Shown piece by piece: positions 1 through 7,686 of a DNA stretch of 64,000 bases. The notes under the pieces were generated by a model. It was given only the letters and a program-made list of their open reading frames with translations, did no database searches and was not told where the DNA came from. The DNA lies in NCBI RefSeq assembly GCF_000332135.1, contig NZ_KB235896.1, positions 990,054 to 1,054,053 of the forward strand, in the 5' to 3' direction. The translations under genes and the position numbers were made by a program. The first letter of the stretch is position 1, and every line of letters begins with the position of its first letter. This DNA comes from Anabaena sp. PCC 7108 (GTDB lineage Bacteria > Cyanobacteriota > Cyanobacteriia > Cyanobacteriales > Nostocaceae).

Positions 1-1180
1 TAAGTTTGGCACTGTCCAATGTAGACGCTGCTTCAAAAAGCGATACCAATGGTCAATCGTAAAGCGACGCAAGTAAAGAGACCAAACTTCTTCTAGAGGT
101 GGTATTTCTTCTCCTACCCAAGCCAACCATAAAGGTTTGGATACCCTCATGTTACCTTGCGCGTCCAGACGTTCAACTCTGATGATTAACATTGGGTGTG
201 TAGCAGCTTTACGGAAGTGTAAATCTTTCCACAAGCTCACACGCACACGTCCTAATTTTGAGTCATTTATTTCCAAAACAGATGTCGCTTCACTCCATGT
301 TGTTGGCTCATTGAGTTTAAATTTATCACCGGTAAAGGCAGAGGGCAGGAGGCAGGAGGCAGAAGGAATGTCTCCTCTGCCCACGACTGAAAGGAGTAAG
401 GGTATGAAGCCCCTCCCAAATCGAAAATTTGGGAGCTTCCGATTGGGAGGGGTCACAATCCCTTTCCAATTGGTTCCTTCTGCCCTCTGCCCTCTGCCTC
501 CTGCCTTCTTGAACATGTTTTTTGGGTCGTCCCTTACCAGAATAAGCTCCCGGTTCACCCCATAAACACAAATTTGAACGCAACCGAACCAGAATATCTG
601 CGGGAATACTGGCAGTTTTTAAGACAAACGGCGCACAACCGTATTCACTATCCCAAACGGAAATTGGTCTAGTAGGAAAATATTTACACACCTGTTTGAG
701 TTGCCAAATTGCTTTGCTAATTGGACTTTCGGCACTTGTGATTCTTTCATGTCTTAAAGGTAATGCCCAACTCCCCTCTTTTTCTGGTATCCAGGCTATT
801 GTGCTATATCCCTGTCCTACAGTTATTGGTTTATTTCCGGCGATGGATGTGCCACTATGTTGATAAGTTCTTTCTTTGAGTTTGACTGCATCTGGTCGTG
901 ACCAGTTCGTATGATCTCCTGCCAATAGAGGTCGCTCCACAGTTGGTATCTGTTTGATATATAGCTGCATCAATTTCTGTCGCTGTGGTCTGCTATCTTG
1001 TAGCGCCTCATAGATGCTTGGCCACTTGCGTCTAAATACTGGCGATAAGGACAACTCTGCTAGGCAATAAACATTTCGAGTCAGTAATATCGCATCTGTC
1101 AATTCAAAGGTAGCGTCTTTCGCTTTGCCTAAATGTTGGTAGGCTGCTTGACGGAATTCTTCTAATCTGGCAAGTTTCAT
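1..1180 (-). pseudogene. DDE-type transposase, interrupted and cut by the window edge
   Basis: The frame opens at an ATG at 1180 and runs leftward. The first ~210 residues match a cyanobacterial DDE transposase family: an acidic motif LLAGDHTNW near residue 107 and a second acidic motif VWDSEYGCAPF near residue 180. At about 515 the frame enters a palindromic insert and stops at 326. Left of the insert the transposase sense resumes (DKFKLNEPTTWSEA, later FTIDHWYRFLKQRLHWTVP) and continues off the window at base 1. The net insert of about 184 bp is not a multiple of three, so the gene is frameshifted and almost certainly dead. The element appears to sit in the 3' part of the neighbouring GH15 gene. 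Family recognition is from memory; that it is a broken transposase is directly visible. Confidence 0.85.
331..514. repeat. Palindromic ~184-bp repeat inserted in the transposase gene
   Basis: The ends are inverted copies of purine-rich heptamer tracts: GGCAGAGGGCAGGAGGCAGG on the left and its pyrimidine complement CTGCCCTCTGCCTCCTGCC on the right. The centre holds a second hairpin (CTCCCAAAT..ATTTGGGAG). Removing this block restores the transposase sense on both sides, so it is a recent insertion. The boundaries are judged from the coding sense and may be off by a few bases. Confidence 0.75.
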
Positions 1181-1222
1181 ATTGGCAGGTGAGTAATGGT
1201 AGTTCGTTTCTCAGCTTCTGCC

Positions 1223-1260
1223 AAAAGGGGGTCTGTATTCAATCAGACCCCCTTTTTTTT
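1223..1260. terminator. Hairpin with T tract
   Basis: A perfect 9-bp stem GGGGGTCTG/CAGACCCCC with an 8-nt loop is followed by eight T on the plus strand and preceded by AAAA, so it could end transcripts from either side. It lies between the transposase start and the truncated GH15 gene and may be part of the insertion-element end. Confidence 0.7.
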
Positions 1261-1276
1261 CTTGAACATCACCGAT

Positions 1277-2704
1277 TTAGTCTAAACTCCAGTCTATAAA
1301 AGTTGCTGTTGTTTCATCCCCACGTTCACGCGCAAATTGAGCAGCGCAGATTAAGCCAGCAATGTTACAAGCTAGGGTAGAAGGTGAATAACCACTACAT
1401 TCCTCCCATCGTTCTTGTTGGGTAACAGGACTATGACGAATTAAATAACCCGCCGCCCGTAAAATCATGGGATAAATATCAAAGTTTAAGCAAGTATTTT
1501 GCTGGTGTAATAGCCATGCTAATAAAATAGGAAATGCCACTTCATCCAGTTGAATACCTTGCCAGTAAGGTTCACCATCAACCCAGAAATTTTGGGCAAA
1601 ACCGCCGTCTTCCTGCTGACTGGTGGCCAGATAAATGAGCGATCGCGCTGCCGTATCAATTTCCCCAGCCGCCACTAAACCTGCTACACTACTGACCATA
1701 TCCCGCGTCCAGACAAGGTGATATCCTCCTCGATCTTGGTCGTCTTTGGCTTCACCCCAAGGGATAGCCAGGGAAGCGATTAAAGCACCAGGATAAGTTT
1801 TGTCTTCATGTGCTAACAATAAACTAATGCTGTTGTGATACAACTCGCCATGATCACAGGAAAGATTCTCTAATGGTTTGATATTATCGCGCGATAGCTT
1901 CCACTGTTTAATATAGTGTTGCTTCTGTTCTGAGAAAGGAATATTGAGTGATTGAAATAATGTAGATATGGCATTGTGAAATGTTGTTCCAAATGCCAAT
2001 CCTAAAGTAAACTCTTTAGTGCTATCTAAATTTAGTTCTCCAGTCAGAGCCAGGTTGCCATCTACAGCGCTATCAAACTCCCAATCCATCTGAAAATTAT
2101 CAGCTAAATCTGTCCAACCATCACTTTCACCAACGTAGCCACAAGAAAGACGGGTAAAGGGAATTGTTGCCACTACTGCTAACCATGTACCCCCTTTCTC
2201 AGCTGTCAGGATTCGATGTCCAGCAACTTCTACAGCGTAACCATTATTACCTCTACCTCCAACTTCCAAATGTGGCGCACACAAAGCGTATAACTGGAGT
2301 TGGGAAATAAACTCACTCTCTCCTGTGATTTTTGTGTGTTGTAAAATGCAGGATAAATGGGGGTCGGCAATCACTTCTTTAATGACAGCATAACGTCCTT
2401 GAGGATCAGAATTAGTGATTCGGTATCCTAAACTATTAGTGCATAGAGGTTCTGTGATTGATTGAAGATGGCGTTTCTCTTCGTGAAAAAAGCTTTTGCC
2501 ATCAGAAATTAGGTATTGCAAATCTCGAATTTGGGGTCTGTCTACTGTGGGATAGTAAACTTCAGTAATCACACCGTTCCAAACAGTAAACCAAACGTGA
2601 CTGGAGGTAGAGTAAGCTGTTCCGACTCCATCTTTATTGGCATGAGTCCAGCGCGGATCAATGCCTGGTGAGCCAAAAGCCGTTTTTTGTCCAAGAATTT
2701 TCAT
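1277..2704 (-). pseudogene. GH15 glucan 1,4-alpha-glucosidase (glucodextranase type), 3'-truncated
   Basis: 475 residues. Residues 1 to about 270 look like the beta-sandwich N domain of bacterial glucoamylase/glucodextranase (WTHANKDGVGTAY, VWNGVITEVYYPT), followed by the first half of the alpha/alpha-barrel catalytic domain (HLVWTRDMVSS; GIQLDEVAFPILLAW, whose Glu I take as the general acid from family knowledge). Full-length relatives have about 750-800 residues; here the frame ends at FIDWSLD, before the second half of the barrel with the general base. The 3' side is occupied by a transposase gene reading the same way, so an insertion probably displaced the C-terminal half to outside the window. 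I expect no hydrolase activity. When intact the enzyme releases glucose from alpha-glucans. Confidence 0.85.
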
Positions 2705-2723
2705 ATTAACAAATTAACAAATT

Positions 2724-3800
2724 TTATTGAGAAGGTTGAGAAGATTTGCCAACGGAACTTAAAGATTTAGCTTCTATAAAAATTTGTTTAATTTCTGGAT
2801 GATGTTGGCGAATTTTTGCTTCTAAATTATCTACAGTTAATGCTATTTTTTCACTTGTAAGATTTTGGGAAAATTGAATTTCTAAATTAAGTAATACTTC
2901 CTGTGGCGCAAGGTGCATTGTTAGCACCCGGATGATTGTTTGTACTCCTGGTTCTGTTTTTGATAAAGAACGAATATTAGCTACGGTTTGAGGATCTGCA
3001 CTTTCCCCAACTAATAATCCTTTACTTTCTCTTGCTAATACCAAGGCGACAACCGCTAAAATAATGCCAATAATAATTGAGGCGATAAGTAGGTCGGCGT
3101 TAAAAATTGTCGTTATGACAAGGCAGGAGGCAGAGGGCAGAAGGCAGGAGGGAAGAGGTTTTTAGGCAACTTTACGTTTCGTTACATACTTCTGTTTTTC
3201 TGCGCCTTTCTACTTACCATCGAAATAAACATTATCAAATAAATGACCTAAAAAGATGCCGATCAAAGCGACAAGTAAACCTAAAATTGCGGCAGAATCT
3301 TCAAATAAGATCGTGAATACTGTCGGATCTTTACTGTTTCTAACTGCTTGCCAGAAATTTTGTTTACCCTTGGTTGGCAAAAACTCTTTTAAAGCTATAG
3401 TCCAAGAAAAGCCTTCAAAGAATATTGCGATAGCTAAGACAATATAATTCCAGATGGGGTTTTCTAAAGGACTAGGATTTATTAAATGAGTAATTCCTTG
3501 ATAAATGGACATCCCGCCACCAATAGAAAAGATGAAGATAGCAACAATGAAAGTCCAGAAATAAAGTTCTTGACCATAACCAAAAGGATGACTATCATCT
3601 GCTGGTTTTTGACTCATGCTAATTCCTAGCAGAAGTAATAATTGATCTGTAGTATCTACTAGTGAATGAATACCCTCAGAGATCATCGCTGAACTATTGG
3701 TAATGAAAGCAGCAATAAATTTAGTAATAGCGATTGCTAAGTTAGCTCCCATTGCAGCAAAGATTGTTTTCTGAGATGAATCAGTGGCCATAATTGTCAA
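2724..3800 (-). pseudogene. CDF (cation diffusion facilitator) transporter split by a MITE
   Basis: The 5' part (ATG at 3800 or 3791) encodes the membrane domain with SSAMISEGIHSLVDTTDQ (His/Asp metal-site pattern), HPFGYGQELYFW and LFEDSAAILGLL, ending at VYFDGK before a TAG at 3210-3212. The 3' part (frame open from about 3085, last residues at 2727) gives the final membrane helix IASIIIGIILAVVALVL and a cytoplasmic dimerisation domain of about 90 residues. Deleting 3088-3214 plus one TA rejoins the two as FDGIASIIIG with no frame change, so this was one gene of about 310 codons. The insert adds 129 bp, in register by length, but brings an immediate stop. The intact protein would export divalent metal ions from the cytoplasm. 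Confidence 0.88.
3088..3214. mobile_element. MITE with short terminal inverted repeats and TA target duplication
   Basis: The 127-bp element begins AGTAGG and ends CTACT, flanked by TA on both sides (3086-3087, 3215-3216). The left part AGTAGGTCGGCGTTAAAAAT and the adjacent TTGTCGTTAT are shared with a second copy at 16818-16936 in the same orientation; the middle carries purine-rich heptamer repeats (GGCAGGA/GGCAGAG). A TA duplication is typical of elements mobilised by IS630/Tc1-type transposases. It has no coding capacity and disrupts the CDF gene. Confidence 0.85.
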
Positions 3801-3920
3801 TATTAGTAAAAATTAGCTGTCTAAATAGGTAAGTTTCTCACAGATTTTGTTTTCCTCTTTCCCACCGCATAATGCATCATATGGGTGGTTTATTTCCGCT
3901 GTGTTGTATAAGTCTCTTTT

Positions 3921-4733
3921 TTAACCATTTTCTGTAAATCCTGGATACAAGGTCATACCACCATCTACAAATAGTGTTGCCCCATTCACATAATCAGAGT
4001 CATCAGCAGCTAACCAAACTACTGCTTTGGCGATGTCTATAACATCACCAACTCGTTTTGCAGGAATAAGTTGCAGTAATTTTGCCTCTGCTTGTGGATT
4101 ATCCCAAGCTGATTTATTAATGGGAGTTTTGATTGCACCGGGAGCAATACTATTAACGCGAATTTTGTGGGGAGCAAGTTCTTGGGCAATACTTCGCATC
4201 ATCATATTAATACCACCTTTACTAGCGGCATAATTGACATGACCCGCCCAAGGAATAACTTCATGCACTGAACTAATACAAATAATCTTACCTGCGGCTG
4301 ATGAAATATGTGGCTGTACACCTCGACGCAAAAATTCTTTTGCTGCTTCCCGCGCACACAAAAATTGTCCGGTCAAGTTCACCCCAATAACTGCATTCCA
4401 TTGCTCAAGACTCATATCTACAAAAGGTGAATCTTTTTGCAAACCTGCGTTGTTTACTAATATGTCAATAGTTCCAAATTGCTGGAGTGTTTGACTAAAC
4501 ATGGCCTTGACTTGGTTTTCATGACTGACATCAGCCTGAATAGAAAAAGCTTGACCGTTTGCAGCCTGAATATCATCGACAATTTTTTGCGCTTCTTCAG
4601 CTTCAGAATGATAGTTAATCGCTACTGCTGCACCTGACTCAGCCAAAAGACGAGCTATAGCTTCACCAATACCGGAACTAGCACCTGTTACAAGGGCTTT
4701 TTGACCTTTGAGGAGGTAAGGAGAATAGCTCAT
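3921..4733 (-). CDS. SDR-family oxidoreductase (glucose 1-dehydrogenase-like)
   Basis: 270 residues, a usual length for classical short-chain dehydrogenases. Cofactor motif TGASSGIG is near residues 16-23, the NNAG motif (ILVNNAGLQKD) near 91, catalytic Ser in IICISSVHE near 152, and the YxxxK pair in VNYAASKGG near 168. The C-terminus ends in a VNGATLFVDGGMTLYPGF segment typical of glucose 1-dehydrogenase/3-oxoacyl-reductase-like SDRs. It should catalyse an NAD(P)-linked carbonyl/alcohol conversion in the cytoplasm; the substrate cannot be read from sequence. It is transcribed alone, away from the DUF2231/cox genes. Confidence 0.85.
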   Translation of the reverse strand: MSYSPYLLKGQKALVTGASSGIGEAIARLLAESGAAVAINYHSEAEEAQKIVDDIQAANGQAFSIQADVSHENQVKAMFSQTLQQFGTIDILVNNAGLQKDSPFVDMSLEQWNAVIGVNLTGQFLCAREAAKEFLRRGVQPHISSAAGKIICISSVHEVIPWAGHVNYAASKGGINMMMRSIAQELAPHKIRVNSIAPGAIKTPINKSAWDNPQAEAKLLQLIPAKRVGDVIDIAKAVVWLAADDSDYVNGATLFVDGGMTLYPGFTENG

Positions 4734-4845
4734 AATATTTTTTCATAATAATGTAGAACTTGAGTGTTACTAATCCTGAAAACTTAGGCTTTTTTGGTCT
4801 TGTTCATTATGTAAATAGTTCAGGACTTACGCAACTGGCACATTG

Positions 4846-4910
4846 GTAGGGTGCGTCAGATATCAAAAATCTGTTTATTTACTAGATTTATGCAGTCTGA
4901 CGCACCCTAC
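4846..4910. repeat. Hairpin repeat family copy 1 (GTAGGGTGCGTCAGA ends)
   Basis: Terminal inverted repeats of 15 bp (GTAGGGTGCGTCAGA and TCTGACGCACCCTAC) enclose about 35 bp. Related copies are at 10262-10324 and 14289-14353. AGGACTTACGCA lies just upstream at 4822, as in copy 2. Confidence 0.85.
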
Positions 4911-5155
4911 AATAGATTTTTGGTGTGACACGCAGCTTTAGTCCTATAGTTGTGCAAAATAAATTAGCTGATGATGGCACTACTTTAGAGCTTTGCTGTA
5001 GCGATCGCTTCTAACTATTGGAAGAATCAGTATCTATAACTAAAGAGTTAAAATTTTCTTTGCCGATGATCAAGTTAGGTATTAGAAAAATATTTGTGAT
5101 GAAAATTTAGTTTTTTTACTAAATTAAAATAAAGTTGCATAGGATGAGGATGTGA

Positions 5156-5185
5156 ACGCAGATAAACGCAGATAAACGCAGATAA
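5156..5185. repeat. Three tandem ACGCAGATAA decamers
   Basis: Three exact copies of a 10-bp unit lie head to tail in the spacer upstream of the DUF2231 genes. The last is followed by a degenerate unit. Confidence 0.8.
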
Positions 5186-5437
5186 ATACAGAGAATACTT
5201 GTATTTTGATTCTTTCTTAGATAAACATTTATAAAAAATAAAAATTGTTAATTTTTTATGTAAATCATCCCTAAGACAGGGTATTTTTTCTAATCTATTG
5301 GAGATACTATCAACAATCCAGTAGATTTTGATAATGAATTGATTTTTTAAGCAAAAATAAGGAAAAATACCACACTGAAAGAATTTTATTGTCACTAAAA
5401 ACTCATCACAGCGTCTGGATATTTTCAGGAAAAAGTA

Positions 5438-5932
5438 ATGCCTGCGCTACCTCTCAATAACCAAAATCTGCCATACCCTGACCCTATACATCCCATCATC
5501 GTCCACTTTGTAATTGCGATGGTGTTATTTTCGTTTTTCTGCGACGTAGTGGGCTATTTTACCCAAAATGTGCGTTTGTTAGAAGTCAGTTTTTGGAATA
5601 TGTTTGTCGCTGCGGGAGCTATTTTCCTAGCAGTTATATTTGGTCAATTGGAAGCAGGTCTAGCACAAGTTTATGAAGCAGCCAAGCCAACACTAAATTT
5701 TCACACATTCATGGGATGGTTGCTGGCAGTACTTGTGGCTGTTGTCACAGGTTGGCGGTTTGGAATTCGCAATCGCAATCCCTTAAAAATACCACCTGCT
5801 TATCTTGGTGTAGCCACATTTTTGATTTGTCTGATTTTCTTGCAAATGTATCTAGGCAGTAAACTATTTTGGGTATATGGGTTTCATGTCGAGCCTGTTA
5901 TTGAAGCCATGAAACAAGGAATTTCGCCATGA
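5438..5932 (+). CDS. DUF2231-family membrane protein, first gene of the oxidase cluster
   Basis: 164 residues with about four hydrophobic helices and the family hallmark HPIIVHFVIAMVLFSFF near residues 18-34 plus a second conserved histidine segment (NFHTFMGWLL). No cofactor motif is certain, though conserved His residues in helices could bind haem. The stop overlaps the next start as ATGA, so the two DUF2231 genes are translationally coupled. They precede cytochrome oxidase genes on the same strand, as I recall for the heterocyst cox3 locus of Anabaena. A role in oxidase assembly or electron delivery is inference. Confidence 0.8.
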   Translation: MPALPLNNQNLPYPDPIHPIIVHFVIAMVLFSFFCDVVGYFTQNVRLLEVSFWNMFVAAGAIFLAVIFGQLEAGLAQVYEAAKPTLNFHTFMGWLLAVLVAVVTGWRFGIRNRNPLKIPPAYLGVATFLICLIFLQMYLGSKLFWVYGFHVEPVIEAMKQGISP

Positions 5933-6534
5933 ACTCCCAGCTAATTGACCAGTTCGGGTTGCAGTTCGGTGCTAACAGACTACCTTACGAAATTCCCATC
6001 CATCCCCAGTTGGTGCATCTGACATTGGGTTTATTTATTATCGGGATTTTATTTGACATAGCCGGAGCGATTTTCCCCATAGAACGACCTATCTTCAAAT
6101 TTTTGTCTCTTCCTGTGATTCGTTCTAGCTTCTTCGATGTTGGTTGGTACAACTTATTAGGAGCATCTGTGATCACATTTTTCACTGTCGCATTTGGGTT
6201 TTTTGAGCTACTACTGGCGAACCCACCAGTTAATCAAAAGAGTGACTGGGGATTGAATGCTAGTTGGACGATGTTATTGCATGGTTTAGGCGGTATTTTA
6301 CTGTTGGGAATCATTGTGGCGATGACGGTATGGAGAGGTTGGCAACGTTATCGTTGGCGCAAGAATGCTGCTAGACAAGTGCAGTGGAGTTACTTGTTGG
6401 TGGGTATAGCAATGTTCGGTATTTTGTATGTTCACGGAACTTTAGGGGGACAACTGGGAGAACAGTTTGGGATTCATGTTACTGCGGCTAAGTTAATCCG
6501 AGAAGGTGGAAACCCAAATTTACTACTCAAATAG
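5929..6534 (+). CDS. DUF2231-family membrane protein, second gene
   Basis: 201 residues, several predicted membrane helices. It shares the signature of its upstream neighbour: YEIPIHPQLVHLTLGLFIIG near residues 20-39, and a second conserved segment WTMLLHGLGGILLLG. It looks like a diverged paralogue of the preceding protein and starts inside its stop codon (ATGA). It is followed by a 231-bp spacer before coxB that contains a perfect 30-bp palindrome, so the oxidase genes may be partly separate transcriptionally. Confidence 0.8.
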   Translation: MNSQLIDQFGLQFGANRLPYEIPIHPQLVHLTLGLFIIGILFDIAGAIFPIERPIFKFLSLPVIRSSFFDVGWYNLLGASVITFFTVAFGFFELLLANPPVNQKSDWGLNASWTMLLHGLGGILLLGIIVAMTVWRGWQRYRWRKNAARQVQWSYLLVGIAMFGILYVHGTLGGQLGEQFGIHVTAAKLIREGGNPNLLLK

Positions 6535-6572
6535 ACATCTTATCTGCTGGAAATGTAGAGACGTTTTGGAAA

Positions 6573-6602
6573 TGTAGAGACGTTCCATGGAACGTCTCTA
6601 CA
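6573..6602. repeat. Perfect 30-bp palindrome
   Basis: TGTAGAGACGTTCCA is followed directly by its reverse complement. A half copy (TGTAGAGACGTT) lies just upstream at 6554-6565. This motif is a common dispersed repeat in Nostocales spacers; as RNA it would form a strong hairpin between the DUF2231 and coxB genes. Confidence 0.85.
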
Positions 6603-6746
6603 AGAGTTAAAAGCAATACTTTATTTATAAGCATTTGTTGGGTTTTGCGATCGCTCAACCCAACCTACCTACATTTCCTTAACCGATAAATATTGGGGTT
6701 AAAGGTATCGCATATTTACTTTTCACCAGATGTCTAAATAATTAAA

Positions 6747-6759
6747 CGAGAAGTTCTCG
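6747..6759. promoter_or_regulatory. Palindrome CGAGAA-G-TTCTCG just upstream of coxB
   Basis: A 13-bp perfect dyad ends 6 bases before the coxB ATG, where a ribosome binding site would lie. It could be an operator or a translation-control hairpin. Only the symmetry and position support this. Confidence 0.3.
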
Positions 6760-6765
6760 AATTTT

Positions 6766-7686
6766 ATGTGGAGATTTTTAGAATATTTACTCATAGCTGG
6801 TTGTATTGCCGTGTTGCTCGTTGTCAGTCATTGGCTTGGACAACAAGCTTATACTTGGATGCCCGCTGAAGCGACAGCAGAAGCACAAAAGGTAGATAGT
6901 TTGTTTAGCTTTTTAGTCTCAGTGGGCGCGTTTATCTTCTTGGGAGTTGTGGGTATGATGGCATATTCGGTACTTTTTTTCCGCGCCCCCCAGGAAGACT
7001 ACACAGAAGGTCATCCCTCCAGAGGTGATGTCAGACTAGAAATTCTCTGGACAGCAATTCCCACTTTGTTAGTGATGTGGATTGCTTTTCAAGGCTTCAA
7101 TATTTATCAGCAATTAAATATTTTAGGTTTGCGGCAAATCGTGCATTTGCATACACCTCTAGAATCTCAACCAGCTAATGCTGCTCAAATTAACAATATT
7201 CCCACACCAGCAGATGAAATTATTGAAGTTTTTGTTAAGCAGTGGGCTTGGTCTTTTCGCTATGCCAATCATGTCACAAGTAATGAATTACACCTGCCTG
7301 TTAATCGTCGCACCCGTTTAAATATGCACGCCCAAGAAGTGATTCACGGGTTCTACGTGCCTGAATTTCGCTTAAAGCAAGATATCATCCCTGGGCGGGA
7401 CATTGACCTGGTAGTTACACCCATTCGCCCTGGTAAATACAAACTAAAAGATTCTCAATTTAGTGGGACTTACTTTGCCTTAATGGATGCGGATGTATAC
7501 GTTGAACCGATTGAGAAATATCACCAATGGCTCACTCAAGTAGCTAGTCAATCAATAAATACAAACAATCAGGCTGTGGCTGAATATACCCAACCGCCGA
7601 AAACATTATTTAAAACTAGCTGGTACACTGTCACACCCGCGCAAACAGCCGTTGCTAATGAGAGGAAGAATAATAATGACACATGA
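6766..7686 (+). CDS. coxB: Haem-copper oxidase subunit II lacking CuA ligands (ARTO/cox3 type)
   Basis: 306 residues: two N-terminal transmembrane helices (about 7-23 and 48-71) then a periplasmic cupredoxin domain. The fold motif HGFYVPEF with His194 is kept, but the CuA motif C-x3-C-x3-H-x2-M reads D229-x3-S233-x3-F237-x2-M240, with Gln231 in the usual Glu position. Both cysteines and the second histidine are lost, so CuA cannot form. Cyanobacterial oxidases of this kind (ARTO, cox3) are thought to take electrons from a quinol rather than cytochrome c; that is family knowledge. It overlaps coxA by 11 bp. Confidence 0.9.
   Translation: MWRFLEYLLIAGCIAVLLVVSHWLGQQAYTWMPAEATAEAQKVDSLFSFLVSVGAFIFLGVVGMMAYSVLFFRAPQEDYTEGHPSRGDVRLEILWTAIPTLLVMWIAFQGFNIYQQLNILGLRQIVHLHTPLESQPANAAQINNIPTPADEIIEVFVKQWAWSFRYANHVTSNELHLPVNRRTRLNMHAQEVIHGFYVPEFRLKQDIIPGRDIDLVVTPIRPGKYKLKDSQFSGTYFALMDADVYVEPIEKYHQWLTQVASQSINTNNQAVAEYTQPPKTLFKTSWYTVTPAQTAVANERKNNNDT

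Larger units (their letters stand above)
4734..5437. other. Intergenic region with repeats, no convincing gene
   Basis: This ~700-bp spacer lies between divergent genes. It contains a GTAGGGTGCGTCAGA hairpin copy (4846-4910), one GCGATCGC site near 5002 and three tandem ACGCAGATAA units at 5156-5185. A 106-codon minus-strand frame (5075-5395) overlaps the tandem repeat and has a low-complexity, non-protein-like composition, so I do not call it. Confidence 0.6.

Noticed and set aside
137-565. Plus-strand 142-codon frame
   Set aside because: It is antisense to the broken transposase and passes through the palindromic insert.
5075-5395. 106-codon minus-strand frame
   Set aside because: It runs through tandem ACGCAGATAA repeats and AT-rich spacer with no domain-like content or ribosome site.
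6700-6720. NtcA-type site (GTA-N8-TAC) upstream of coxB
   Set aside because: GTATCGCATATTTAC has nine bases between GTA and TAC instead of eight, so it does not fit the consensus.
7652-7686. Frameshift or fusion between coxB and coxA
   Set aside because: The overlap is explained by a normal ATG at 7676 with its own GAGAGG; both proteins are complete.
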